From contig CAJAHH010000031.1 in assembly GCA_903939515.1 (NCBI GenBank), forward strand, positions 62,001 to 126,000: a DNA stretch of 64,000 bases, given 5' to 3'. The notes beneath the pieces are model-generated. The model had not been told where the DNA came from, searched no databases, and worked only from the letters and a program-made list of their open reading frames with translations. Shown here in pieces: positions 28,495-36,429 of this stretch; positions within the stretch are counted from its first letter, which is position 1; each line of letters starts with the position of its first letter. The position numbers and the translations under genes were made by a program. Source of the stretch: an uncultured Verrucomicrobiota bacterium (GTDB taxonomy: Bacteria > Verrucomicrobiota > Verrucomicrobiia > Limisphaerales > UBA9464).

Positions 28495-28587
28495 TTCCCG
28501 AAGGCTACGTGAGGAGAAGGAGTCCCCCAAGCCCGGAGGAGTTCGGCTCGGCCTGTGAGCACAACTGCACTCAGGCCGTCCGTGGGA

Positions 28588-28614
28588 GCGTTGCCTGCGG
28601 TTTGCAGGCAACGC
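28588..28614. other. Strong 11-bp stem-loop between helicase and mtnA genes
   Basis: GCGTTGCCTGC and GCAGGCAACGC pair perfectly around a five-base loop. No T-run follows on the minus strand, so it is not a classical terminator there. It would lie in the upstream region or leader of mtnA. It does not match a SAM riboswitch that I can recognise. Confidence 0.45.
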
Positions 28615-28619
28615 CCCAG

Positions 28620-28644
28620 AAAAAACCTTCGCCGAAGCGAAGGT
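28620..28644 (-). terminator. Rho-independent terminator of the DEAD-box helicase gene
   Basis: On the minus strand an 8-bp stem ACCTTCGC/GCGAAGGT encloses the stable tetraloop TTCG and runs into six T residues (A20-A25 on the plus strand). It starts 10 bases after the helicase stop codon. Confidence 0.85.
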
Positions 28645-28654
28645 GAAAAACTGC

Positions 28655-30745
28655 TCAGGCTACTTTGGCTTTGACGCGTTTGCCGGCGAATTCTGCACGC
28701 TTGAGGCGTGAAACGAAGGAGGCAGCCCGGTCGCCCGGGACATCCACAAAGCTGTGCCGCTCGCGGATATCGATGCGGCCCAATGAGGTGGCCGGCTCAC
28801 CAGTGGTCCCCAAGATGAAATCGCGCAGGGCTTCGACGGTGGTTCCATTTTCCTCACCGGTGCTGATCCACAGGCGGGTGGCGCCCACCGTCGCTTCGAC
28901 GACCGGAGACTTGGAGTCGACTGCCTCAGCCTCATTGGGACGCGGAATGCTCGGTGCCGGGGGTGCTTTCGGTGTCTTAGGCAGCGGAGGCGTCACGGCC
29001 ATTGCGTCGGTTGGGGACGCAGTGTCTGAAGTCGGAGCGGGGGCCGTGGGTGCCAAGGCCGCCGGCTTCGGTGTCCGGGGTTTCGGGGAAGCCGGCGCCG
29101 CGATGGGAATGACCGCACTGGTCTTCGGGACCGCGGGCGGAACGAAGGGAACCGGCACGGGCGCCGTGGTCTTGAGGGCACGGGGCAACTCGTGTTTGGC
29201 ACGGTCGACCCGCACGGGCTCCACCGCACGGGGTTCGAACTTGCGGGGAAGATTAGCCTCGAAGCTTGCTGTATGAGTTGCCTTGGGAGCCAACGCTGGT
29301 GCCCTGGCCGGGGCACTGGGTAGGGCGGGGCGGGGGCTGGCTGGCGCGACCGCGGCCGGCGGGACAACCGCTGCTGGGGACGCCGCAGTCGGAGGTGCTC
29401 CTGCTAATGTCTTTGGAGCCTTGGCTGGCTTGGCTGCCTTGGAGGACTCGTCGCTGGGCTTGCTGATGAGTCGGTGGATGGCGGCACTGGTGACATCCAA
29501 AGAATCGAAACCTTCCTCCAGCAGCGCCTCGATCACGTGATCATAATGGCGGAAATCACCCGCCTGCAGCGTTTCGCGGAGACTCTTGAGGAACTGATCG
29601 CGACGAGCGTCCTCGATTTCGTTCGTGCTGGGGATTTCACCGCGGCGTATGCGCTGGCGGGTGAAGCGCTCGATGTCTCGAATGACGAACACCTCTCGGC
29701 CACTGGCGAAGGAAATACCAATTCCGCTGCGTCCGGCGCGTCCTGTGCGCCCGATGCGGTGAACGTAGTCTTCCGCGTCGTAGGGGAGATCGAAATTGAA
29801 CACCACCTGGATGTCGTCGACATCAATACCGCGGGCCGCCACATCGGTGGCTACCAAGAAGCGCAGGCCACCTGAGCGAAACTTGCTCATGACCCGGTCG
29901 CGGGATGCTTGGGGCATACCGCCGTGGATGCAGTCGGCGGTGTAGCCCGCGCCCATAAGTTGCTCGGTCAGCTCATTCACCACCCGCTGGGTATTGGCGA
30001 AGACGATGGCCAGCGTCACGTCGTGCAAGTCGATGAGCCGGGTCAGGGCCTCAAACTTCCAGCGGCGATCGACTTCGAAATACACCTGCTCGACGGTCGG
30101 CACGGTGAGAGCTTTGGTCTCGATGCGGACCCGCACCGGTTGGCGGGTGTAGCGAGCAATGAGTTCTTCGATGGGCCGCGGCACGGTCGCCGAGAACATC
30201 ACCGTCTGCCGTTCCGGGGGGGTCGACGAGAGGATCTTCTCGATATCGTCGCGGAAGCCCATGTTCAGCATCTCATCAGCCTCGTCGAGGATGACGGTCT
30301 TAATACCGCCGAGTTGCAGGGTCTTGCGGTCGATGTGGTCGATGACGCGACCCGGAGTGCCGATGATGACATTGGCCCCGGCGCGCAGTCCGGAGAACTG
30401 CCGTTCGTAGCTCTGGCCGCCGTAGATGGGCAGGGGTTTCACGCCCCGCTTGAAGAACGCCAATTTGTGCACCTCTTCGCTGACCTGGATGGCCAATTCG
30501 CGGGTGGGGCAGAGGATTAGCACCTGAGGACCGGTCGCCTTCGGGTCCATCCGTTCGATGGCTGGGATCGCAAAGGCCGCGGTCTTCCCTGAACCCGTCT
30601 GGGATTGCCCGACGATGTCCTTGCCCGTCATCAGCACCGGGATGGCCTCGGCCTGGATGGGGGATGCCTGTTCGAATCCCAGCCGTTGGACGGCCTTGAG
30701 AATCTCTTCAGACAGACCGAGTTCAGAAAACAGTTTCGTACTCAT
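28655..30745 (-). CDS. deaD: DEAD-box ATP-dependent RNA helicase with DbpA-type C-terminus
   Basis: The product has 696 residues. It has a Q-motif region (FSELGLSEEILKAVQRLGFEQASPIQAEAIP), Walker A SQTGSGKT at 48-55, PTRELAIQ near 80, DEAD at 154-157, SAT at 185-187 and HRIGRTGRAGR near 335. After the helicase core comes a linker of about 180 residues (440-620) dominated by Ala and Pro, then a C-terminal domain (about 625-696, RLWISTGEENGTTVEALRDFILG) like the RNA-binding domain of DbpA/DeaD. It probably remodels structured RNA in ribosome assembly or cold adaptation. The long Ala/Pro linker is unusual in length. It ends at a strong terminator. Confidence 0.93.
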   Translation of the reverse strand: MSTKLFSELGLSEEILKAVQRLGFEQASPIQAEAIPVLMTGKDIVGQSQTGSGKTAAFAIPAIERMDPKATGPQVLILCPTRELAIQVSEEVHKLAFFKRGVKPLPIYGGQSYERQFSGLRAGANVIIGTPGRVIDHIDRKTLQLGGIKTVILDEADEMLNMGFRDDIEKILSSTPPERQTVMFSATVPRPIEELIARYTRQPVRVRIETKALTVPTVEQVYFEVDRRWKFEALTRLIDLHDVTLAIVFANTQRVVNELTEQLMGAGYTADCIHGGMPQASRDRVMSKFRSGGLRFLVATDVAARGIDVDDIQVVFNFDLPYDAEDYVHRIGRTGRAGRSGIGISFASGREVFVIRDIERFTRQRIRRGEIPSTNEIEDARRDQFLKSLRETLQAGDFRHYDHVIEALLEEGFDSLDVTSAAIHRLISKPSDESSKAAKPAKAPKTLAGAPPTAASPAAVVPPAAVAPASPRPALPSAPARAPALAPKATHTASFEANLPRKFEPRAVEPVRVDRAKHELPRALKTTAPVPVPFVPPAVPKTSAVIPIAAPASPKPRTPKPAALAPTAPAPTSDTASPTDAMAVTPPLPKTPKAPPAPSIPRPNEAEAVDSKSPVVEATVGATRLWISTGEENGTTVEALRDFILGTTGEPATSLGRIDIRERHSFVDVPGDRAASFVSRLKRAEFAGKRVKAKVA

Positions 30746-31029
30746 TCGCAGGGACAGAGTCTAGCAGACTCGGTCCGCTCACCGCGAAGCTTTTCGTACG
30801 GTCACCGCAACGCTAAACATTTTACCAGGGGGTCGGTCCCACCTATTTACACAAAAGGTGCCAGTCTAAACTGCTTCTAACAGGCGAGTGCTGGAGGCCC
30901 GGTGCCCTCACCGGGCGTTTGTGGGTGTCTTAAAACCAATAAGAGTACCCCATGGAAAGGCTTTCCAGACGACGGTCCGGGCGGTTCTGTGGCAGGGCGC
31001 GCGTTGGAGTGCGTGCTTCGTGAATCGGG
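30746..31029. other. Intergenic stretch with repeat and hairpins
   Basis: This gap between the helicase start and the end of the esterase gene holds no convincing gene. It contains a perfect short palindrome GAGTCT-AGC-AGACTC at 30757-30771 just upstream of the helicase start, the dispersed repeat at 30829-30858, and an 8-bp stem GCCCGGTG/CACCGGGC at 30897-30916 that may end esterase transcription, though without a T-run. Confidence 0.5.
30829..30858. repeat. Dispersed 30-bp repeat, copy 1
   Basis: Thirty bases beginning GGGGTCGGTCCCACC and ending ACACAAAAGG are identical to 42589-42618, and similarity continues for about ten bases. Both copies are intergenic and lie just upstream of minus-strand genes. 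Similar GTCGGTCCC-type ends are associated with transposon or REP-like elements in other genomes; that link is an inference. Confidence 0.7.
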
Positions 31030-32697
31030 TCAGAGTCGGGGCGAGGGCGGCAAAATGGGCGCTGCAGCAGGGAACACTCCGCGGGTCTGTACTTTCCGCC
31101 GCCAGACGCGCCCGTCGGCCAACAAGTACAACTGGTTGCGGGTGGGTCCGCCAAAGGTCAGACCTTCAATCTTCAAAATCCGCTGGGGAGGAGCGATGAT
31201 TCCGTTGACCCGTCCGGCTTGGTCGAAAACTTGGATGCCCATCGGGGTGGCGGCGTAGAGTCGCCCCGCGGTGTCGACGCACAGGCCACCCACGCCAGCG
31301 CCGTCGGCGTCGTCGGGCAGGTGGAGGTGGAAGTAGGGTTGCTCAAGGCTGGGAATTCCGTCGTGGCCTACCTGGAAACTCGTGATGAGTTGACGGCGGC
31401 GGTCGGCGACGTAGAGCAGGGTTTGGTCGGGGGACAGGCAGAGGGCCGTCGGCATCTCGAGCCCGGTGAGGGTGTGGTGTTGAAGGCGACCGGAGGGAGG
31501 TTGGTGAGACACTTTGCGCTTTGCGGAGTCGAGGCGGTAGGCGTGTCCATCCTGTCGAGTCACGGAGGCGGCGGTGAGGGTCGAGAACCGGGGCTTCAGC
31601 CTCCGCGTTTCGGCTCCACTCAAGACAACGCCGTGGGAGTCTTCCAGTCGCTGGAGTCCTTGTGATGTTTCAGCGATGACGACCCCGTTCTCGTCGGCCC
31701 AGAGTTGACGGATGAGACCGGTAGCGACCGGAGACCACTCTTCGCCTGCGCTCAGGACTTCCCGGGTCAGCGGTTGTCTCGAGGTCCGGCCCGCGTTCAC
31801 CGGCGTAGGGTAGTCTTTCCAAAGCCAGCGGAGCGCGTCCGGGAAGACGCTTCCGGCCTGTTTGCTGTCGTGGCCTCCGGTGCCCCAGGCCTTCTCAAGT
31901 TCGTAGCCGGAGAACTCGAGGGCGCTGTGCATGTCGAGGTTGGCGATCCACCAGTTGCCACCATAAATGTTCTGATCATTAGAGCCGTCCTGCAGGAAGA
32001 CGCGCAGAGGCTTGGGCTCGGTTTTGCGAATGAGGATGGGATAGGCGTTGCCACCTCGCAGTCCGACGTAGGTGCCGATGGTGCTGAAGACCCGCCGAAA
32101 CAGGTCGGGGCGTTCCCAGGCGACGGTGAAGGCGGCAATGGCTCCACTGGAGGCGCCGGCAATGGCGCGACCATTGGGGTCGTCGGTGAAGTGGATCGAC
32201 TTGCGGACTTCTGGCAGGAATTCCTCGGCAAGGAAGCGCGCGTAGCGATCGCCGAGGCCGTCGTATTCGTAGCTGCGATTGTAGCGAGGCAGGGCGTTGG
32301 TTCCCTGTGCGGAGGGCAAGACTCCGGGGTTAATAAATACTCCGACGGTCACCGGCATCTCGCCGCGGGCGATGAGGTTGTCGAAGACGATGGGGGCTCG
32401 AAAGGAGCCATTGGTGGACACGTAGCCACCGCCGTCCTGGAAGAGCATCAAGCAGGGCGGTTTCGTAGGCGAATACTGCCGGGGCACATAAACCCAGTAG
32501 TCTCGATGCGTGCCGGGGAGGAGACTGGTGGTGGTTGTTGTGAAGGTGTGTTTGGTCACCGTGCCGTGGGGCACCGAGGGGTTGAATTGCGAGTCCGGAC
32601 CCAACGGATATTCTTCGGCCTGAGTCCACACAGCGGCAGAAATCATCGCAGGGACACAGAAGGCCAGCCAGCGGCCTAACCAAGAACGGGAGATCAT
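31030..32697 (-). CDS. Secreted esterase fused to an SMP-30/gluconolactonase-like propeller
   Basis: The product has 555 residues. A signal peptide (residues 1-27, ending TQAEE) precedes an alpha/beta-hydrolase domain of the enterochelin esterase-like type (about 45-310): LMLFQDGGGY, then a nucleophile elbow GASSG with Ser183 as likely nucleophile, and a His in WGTGGHDSKQAGSVFPDALRWLW. From about 340 to 545 comes a six-bladed-propeller-like region (LCLSPDQTLLYVADRRRQLITSF, GGLCVDTAGRLYAATPMGIQVFDQAGRVNGII, FGGPTRNQLYLLADGRVWRR) typical of SMP-30/gluconolactonase. The fusion suggests processing of an ester-linked sugar or lactone outside the cytoplasm. The substrate is unknown. Confidence 0.85.
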   Translation of the reverse strand: MISRSWLGRWLAFCVPAMISAAVWTQAEEYPLGPDSQFNPSVPHGTVTKHTFTTTTTSLLPGTHRDYWVYVPRQYSPTKPPCLMLFQDGGGYVSTNGSFRAPIVFDNLIARGEMPVTVGVFINPGVLPSAQGTNALPRYNRSYEYDGLGDRYARFLAEEFLPEVRKSIHFTDDPNGRAIAGASSGAIAAFTVAWERPDLFRRVFSTIGTYVGLRGGNAYPILIRKTEPKPLRVFLQDGSNDQNIYGGNWWIANLDMHSALEFSGYELEKAWGTGGHDSKQAGSVFPDALRWLWKDYPTPVNAGRTSRQPLTREVLSAGEEWSPVATGLIRQLWADENGVVIAETSQGLQRLEDSHGVVLSGAETRRLKPRFSTLTAASVTRQDGHAYRLDSAKRKVSHQPPSGRLQHHTLTGLEMPTALCLSPDQTLLYVADRRRQLITSFQVGHDGIPSLEQPYFHLHLPDDADGAGVGGLCVDTAGRLYAATPMGIQVFDQAGRVNGIIAPPQRILKIEGLTFGGPTRNQLYLLADGRVWRRKVQTRGVFPAAAPILPPSPRL

Positions 32698-32838
32698 GGG
32701 GTAGAGCCTGTCGGAGATTTTCCATCAAGGCGAGGCGTGAGGTGTCGTGTTTAGCACGATTCCCCTGCGGAAATTGAGATCACCGTATGCGCCTTCGTTC
32801 CGAACCGTGGGGAGGTGTTGACTGCCGACGTCCCGCGT

Positions 32839-34275
32839 TTAACGGAATGCGTACAAATGGGACGCAGTTCGCACGAGCAACTGGTTGCCGACGGGGACTG
32901 GTGAGGCGTGGATAAATTCACCCAGGTCGTTGGAGGCGACAACCTGGAACTCGGCGCTGTCACGGAGGACTGTGATGACGCCGCGCTGGGAGGCGAAATA
33001 AAGATGCCCTCCAGCATGGATCGGACTGGCGTAGTAGTCGCCGCCGCCCCCGAGCCGTTCCTCTTGGTAATGGGGGCGTCCGGTGCGGGCGTCGAGGCAG
33101 GTGACAAAGCCGCCGTTTTTGATGAGGTGGACCCGCTGCTCATGGATGAGCGGGGATGCGACATAGGGAAGGCCACGCTTGAAACGCCAGCGGACACCGG
33201 TCTCTCGGAGGGTTCCGTCGGTGTCGGGTTCAACGGCAAAAGCCTGATTCTCGACCCGGGCGAAAATGGCCGCCATCGATTCCCACTCACTTCGGTCCAC
33301 GAACCCGTCGCGATTGCCGTCGAGATGTTTTCGGCGCTCCTGAGCGGCACCGGCCGGCAACTCGGCCAGCGACAATCGACCGTCCGCGTCTCGGTCGGCG
33401 GTCTTGAGCACGTCATCAAACGCGGGGAGTTCGATGCGGTCGGCGCCTCGATCGCCCCCGGTGGTCCAACTGGCAACGACCAGTCGGTCGCCTTCGAAAA
33501 CGGGTGAAGTGCAGGTGATGCGAGCAAGCCCGGGAATGCGCCAGCGCTCCGCACCGGTGGCGGGGTCGAGTCCGGTCAGAAAAATGGTTCCCGGGACCAC
33601 CAAATCCTTGCGTCCTTGATGGGGCCACAGCACCGGAGTACCGAAGCCTCGTCGCATATCCGGTCGTTCCAAGCGCCACGCCAGAGAGCCGTCTTCCGTC
33701 TTCAGGGCAATCAAGTACGAGTGACTGTCTTGGTCGATGAGTTGGATGAGCAGTCCGCCGGCGAGAACAGGAGATGAACTGGCTCCGTACTCCGTTTCGG
33801 TAATGGGCAGTGGATGACGCCATAGTTCGCGTCCATCGAGGGTGAAAGCCACCATGCCCATGGATCCGAAGTGGACGAACACGCGGTGTCTGTCGGAGAC
33901 CGGAGTGGCAGAGGCGGGGCTGCCCACGGTGCGGTGGACCTCTTCGGTGCGTGGGACATCCATGTCCCGTTGCCAGCGGGTTTGACCGGTCGCCAAGTCC
34001 AGGCAAAGGAGTGAGAGGCGACGATTGCTCGCAGCGGTCAGGAAGACGGAGTTTCCGACGACGATGGGAGATGAATTGCCCGCAGGACAGTCGATCCGCC
34101 AAGCGACATGGGCGGTGGGTGAGAACTGGATGGGCGGACGGGCGTCAGCAGAGGCAATCCCGAGACCACCAGGTCCACGGAAACAAGGCCAGTCGGCGGC
34201 GTGCAAATGCAATCCAACCGAAAGGGTCAGCAGGCAGCTCCGGATAAGCCCAATTGGCAAAGACAGGAAGGACAT
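32839..34275 (-). CDS. Exported PQQ-like beta-propeller protein with an EF-hand pair
   Basis: The preferred start is the ATG at 34273-34275, giving 478 residues with a signal peptide (GLIRSCLLTLSVGLHLHAAD). Upstream in-frame codons give 40 more residues without that feature. Repeated blades contain LSLLCLDLATGQTRW, ALKTEDGSLAWRLE, TGLDPATGAERWRI and TCLDARTGRPHYQEERL, the PQQ-like WD pattern. Near residues 285-325, DRDADGRLSLAEL and DGNRDGFVDRSEW form two EF-hand-type calcium loops inserted between blades. It is not an obvious dehydrogenase, since catalytic PQQ residues were not recognised; a sensor or scaffold role is possible. Confidence 0.82.
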   Translation of the reverse strand: MSFLSLPIGLIRSCLLTLSVGLHLHAADWPCFRGPGGLGIASADARPPIQFSPTAHVAWRIDCPAGNSSPIVVGNSVFLTAASNRRLSLLCLDLATGQTRWQRDMDVPRTEEVHRTVGSPASATPVSDRHRVFVHFGSMGMVAFTLDGRELWRHPLPITETEYGASSSPVLAGGLLIQLIDQDSHSYLIALKTEDGSLAWRLERPDMRRGFGTPVLWPHQGRKDLVVPGTIFLTGLDPATGAERWRIPGLARITCTSPVFEGDRLVVASWTTGGDRGADRIELPAFDDVLKTADRDADGRLSLAELPAGAAQERRKHLDGNRDGFVDRSEWESMAAIFARVENQAFAVEPDTDGTLRETGVRWRFKRGLPYVASPLIHEQRVHLIKNGGFVTCLDARTGRPHYQEERLGGGGDYYASPIHAGGHLYFASQRGVITVLRDSAEFQVVASNDLGEFIHASPVPVGNQLLVRTASHLYAFR

Positions 34276-34640
34276 GGTGCAGAGGGGAAAAGAGGGGATT
34301 TCAGTCCGAAGATTGGACCCTTCAGATGCTGAAATCCAACCAAGACCGCAAAGACTCCGACTCTCACCCGCTTGTGAGGGATTTGCTGTCGACACCCCGC
34401 ATTCCCCAGAAGCCTGTCCCCAGCGAAAAGGCTCGGTTCTTAATTGAGCTCAATCCGCCGTCGGAGCTGGTTTTTTGACTGGGGTTGGGTGGCAGGGCTG
34501 GGTGTAAAAACCGTCGGGCACGCTGTGCGTGATACACGGGGATAAATCACCCTGACTGCTGGTTCCGATCTTCTGCTGCTGGCTGTGAATTTCAGGCAGA
34601 ACAAGGAGCGCGAATCTTCAGCGGAGGTGGATTCATGGGA
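34276..34640. other. Gene-free stretch between PQQ-propeller and lnt-like genes
   Basis: This 365-base stretch lies downstream of the lnt-like gene and upstream of the propeller gene. No open frame in it looks like a protein, and no clear promoter, repeat or terminator was seen. It should contain the propeller gene's promoter. Confidence 0.5.
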
Positions 34641-36179
34641 TCAACGGATCGTTCCCCGAATTCGAGGCCTTCGCCAAGAAACGAGGGTGAGCCAGAGAAT
34701 GACGGCCGCCGTTGCGGCAGTGCAGGCGGGAGCCAACCCGGCGTCGGGCGGAATGGAACCACCCGATGCCCGGTTGAAGCGGAGAGTGCCCGCCAAGGTT
34801 GCTTCGGGACCCGGAAACGGCGCGGTGGCAGTCTCGTGGCCATCCCGATCGATGATTTGGGAAACTCCAGAGCTGGCCACGCGGAAGATCGGCACGCGGT
34901 ACTCCGCGGCCCGGATCACCGCCATGCGGGCATTGAGTTGGTGTTCGTAGGCGCCCCATTGCTCGACATCCATGGTGGGGATCAGGAGGGCGACGGCACC
35001 CTGTCGGATGAGGCCGTCCATCACCTGCCGGTAGCTGGCGTCGTAGCAAATGGCGATGCCGAGTTTGCCCCACGGCGAATCCCAGACCCTTTGCGATGGG
35101 GCCGGTTCGCCATCGGCAAAGAACTGAATGGGCCGTGACTTGACCTGCTGGAAAACCACTTCGCCGTTGGTGCTGATGACAAAGGCCGTATTGTAGAAAC
35201 GTTCTTTTGGCGCGTTGGACTGGAACCACGGCAACTCGCTGGCGGAAAGGGGCGTGGCCATTGCGGTTCCATTTGTGCCAGCTATCGCCGGTGTCGTGGC
35301 GGCCGGCGCCATGGTTTCGGGAGCCAGGGCCTCGATGGGTTGCTTGCCTCCTACCACCAGCCATTTGCGGTTTTTCCGACACCAGTTCTTGAGCGCCTTG
35401 GTCGGCGGGCCTTCCAGAGAGTACTCACTGAGCAGGATCAACTCGGCTTCCGGGTGAGACCGAGTGAGTAAGTCGAGGCCTTTGAGGAGGTCCGGAAGCG
35501 CTGGGAACTCCAGTTGGATCCCGGCGACGTGGAGTGTTTGGGTGGCTTTATCCTCCCTCGACGTCGGTAACAGAGTGACTAGGGCAAACACGGCACAGGC
35601 ACTTGAAATGCCGAGCCAAGCCTTTCGCCGTGAGGCGCGATTCGTTGCCGAGAGCAGCATCGCGCCTTGACCGGCGGCGTAGGCCAACCCGAAGCCCAGT
35701 CCATAGATTCCTAGTCGTTGCAAGATTTGCGGAGCCAGTTCCGGCGGCCAGCATTCGCCAGCCGTGAACCAGGCGAAGCGGAGCCACCACACCTCGCTGC
35801 GCAAGTATTCGATACCGCACCAAAGCACGGGCAAGAGCAGGCTGGCCACTCGGCTACCCCACCGAACCTCGACCCGGTTCAAAACCAGGAGAAAAGCGGC
35901 GTGGAACAAGGACAGGATGAGCCAAAGCGGGATGGCGGCGGCTTTGAAGATATCCCAGAGGAAGCGCGTTTGCGGGACATACACGCCCAGCCCGATCACC
36001 AGCCCGACGTAGAACGCGTGTCGGGGTGTGGGTAATTTCCTCAGTTCGAACAGGCATCCGAGATATCCCAAGACCAACCACCCAAAAGCAGGGAAATTGA
36101 AGGCACTGTGAAACGTCGCCAGAGCCCCCAGGGCCAGCAGGGTTGCCGGGATCGCTGTCAGAGTCGGCGGGCGGATCAT
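34641..36179 (-). CDS. lnt: Apolipoprotein N-acyltransferase-like protein
   Basis: The product has 512 residues with five or six N-terminal membrane helices (to about 205), a nitrilase-type domain (about 215-480) and a final helix before a basic tail (AATAAVILWLTLVSWRRPRIRGTIR). The Glu-Lys-Cys triad is present: Glu252 in LLSEYSLE, Lys347 in VVFQQVKSRPIQFFADGEP, and Cys378 in LGIAICYDASY. Lnt adds the third acyl chain to lipoproteins at the outer face of the inner membrane. The sequence diverges from proteobacterial Lnt and has an Ala/Thr-rich insert near 285-305, so another membrane-bound nitrilase-family acyltransferase is possible. It is divergent to the PSD1 gene at 36430. Confidence 0.82.
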   Translation of the reverse strand: MIRPPTLTAIPATLLALGALATFHSAFNFPAFGWLVLGYLGCLFELRKLPTPRHAFYVGLVIGLGVYVPQTRFLWDIFKAAAIPLWLILSLFHAAFLLVLNRVEVRWGSRVASLLLPVLWCGIEYLRSEVWWLRFAWFTAGECWPPELAPQILQRLGIYGLGFGLAYAAGQGAMLLSATNRASRRKAWLGISSACAVFALVTLLPTSREDKATQTLHVAGIQLEFPALPDLLKGLDLLTRSHPEAELILLSEYSLEGPPTKALKNWCRKNRKWLVVGGKQPIEALAPETMAPAATTPAIAGTNGTAMATPLSASELPWFQSNAPKERFYNTAFVISTNGEVVFQQVKSRPIQFFADGEPAPSQRVWDSPWGKLGIAICYDASYRQVMDGLIRQGAVALLIPTMDVEQWGAYEHQLNARMAVIRAAEYRVPIFRVASSGVSQIIDRDGHETATAPFPGPEATLAGTLRFNRASGGSIPPDAGLAPACTAATAAVILWLTLVSWRRPRIRGTIR

Positions 36180-36281
36180 CGTGTCGGGGTGATAGTTGAG
36201 GGATCTGGCGGCAACCTAGGTCGCACCGGCGAGCACAAGCAAGGCAACGCGTCGTCGCAGCAGACAAGTCGCTCCCTCAGT

Positions 36282-36296
36282 CCGGTTGGCAACCGG
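36282..36296. other. Perfect short palindrome in a divergent intergenic region
   Basis: CCGGTTG and CAACCGG face each other across one base in the 250-base gap between the lnt-like gene (-) and the PSD1 gene (+). Its place between divergent genes fits an operator, but there is no further support. Confidence 0.25.
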
Positions 36297-36429
36297 GCAA
36301 GAACCCTCACCGGAACGATTTGGTCGTGTGAGCCAGAGGAAACAGGGGACTCTGAAGAGGATTTCTTCGCTCAAGGGCGTTTTTCAGGGTTGGCATCTGG
36401 TGAGGCGAGTCCAGCATCCATTGCAATCC

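Noticed and set aside
28495-28620. A SAM-type riboswitch upstream of mtnA
   Set aside because: The conserved SAM-I and SAM-II core sequences were not found; only a plain hairpin is seen.
30888-31199. A small plus-strand gene before the esterase gene
   Set aside because: The frame runs antisense into the conserved esterase/propeller gene and has no recognisable features.
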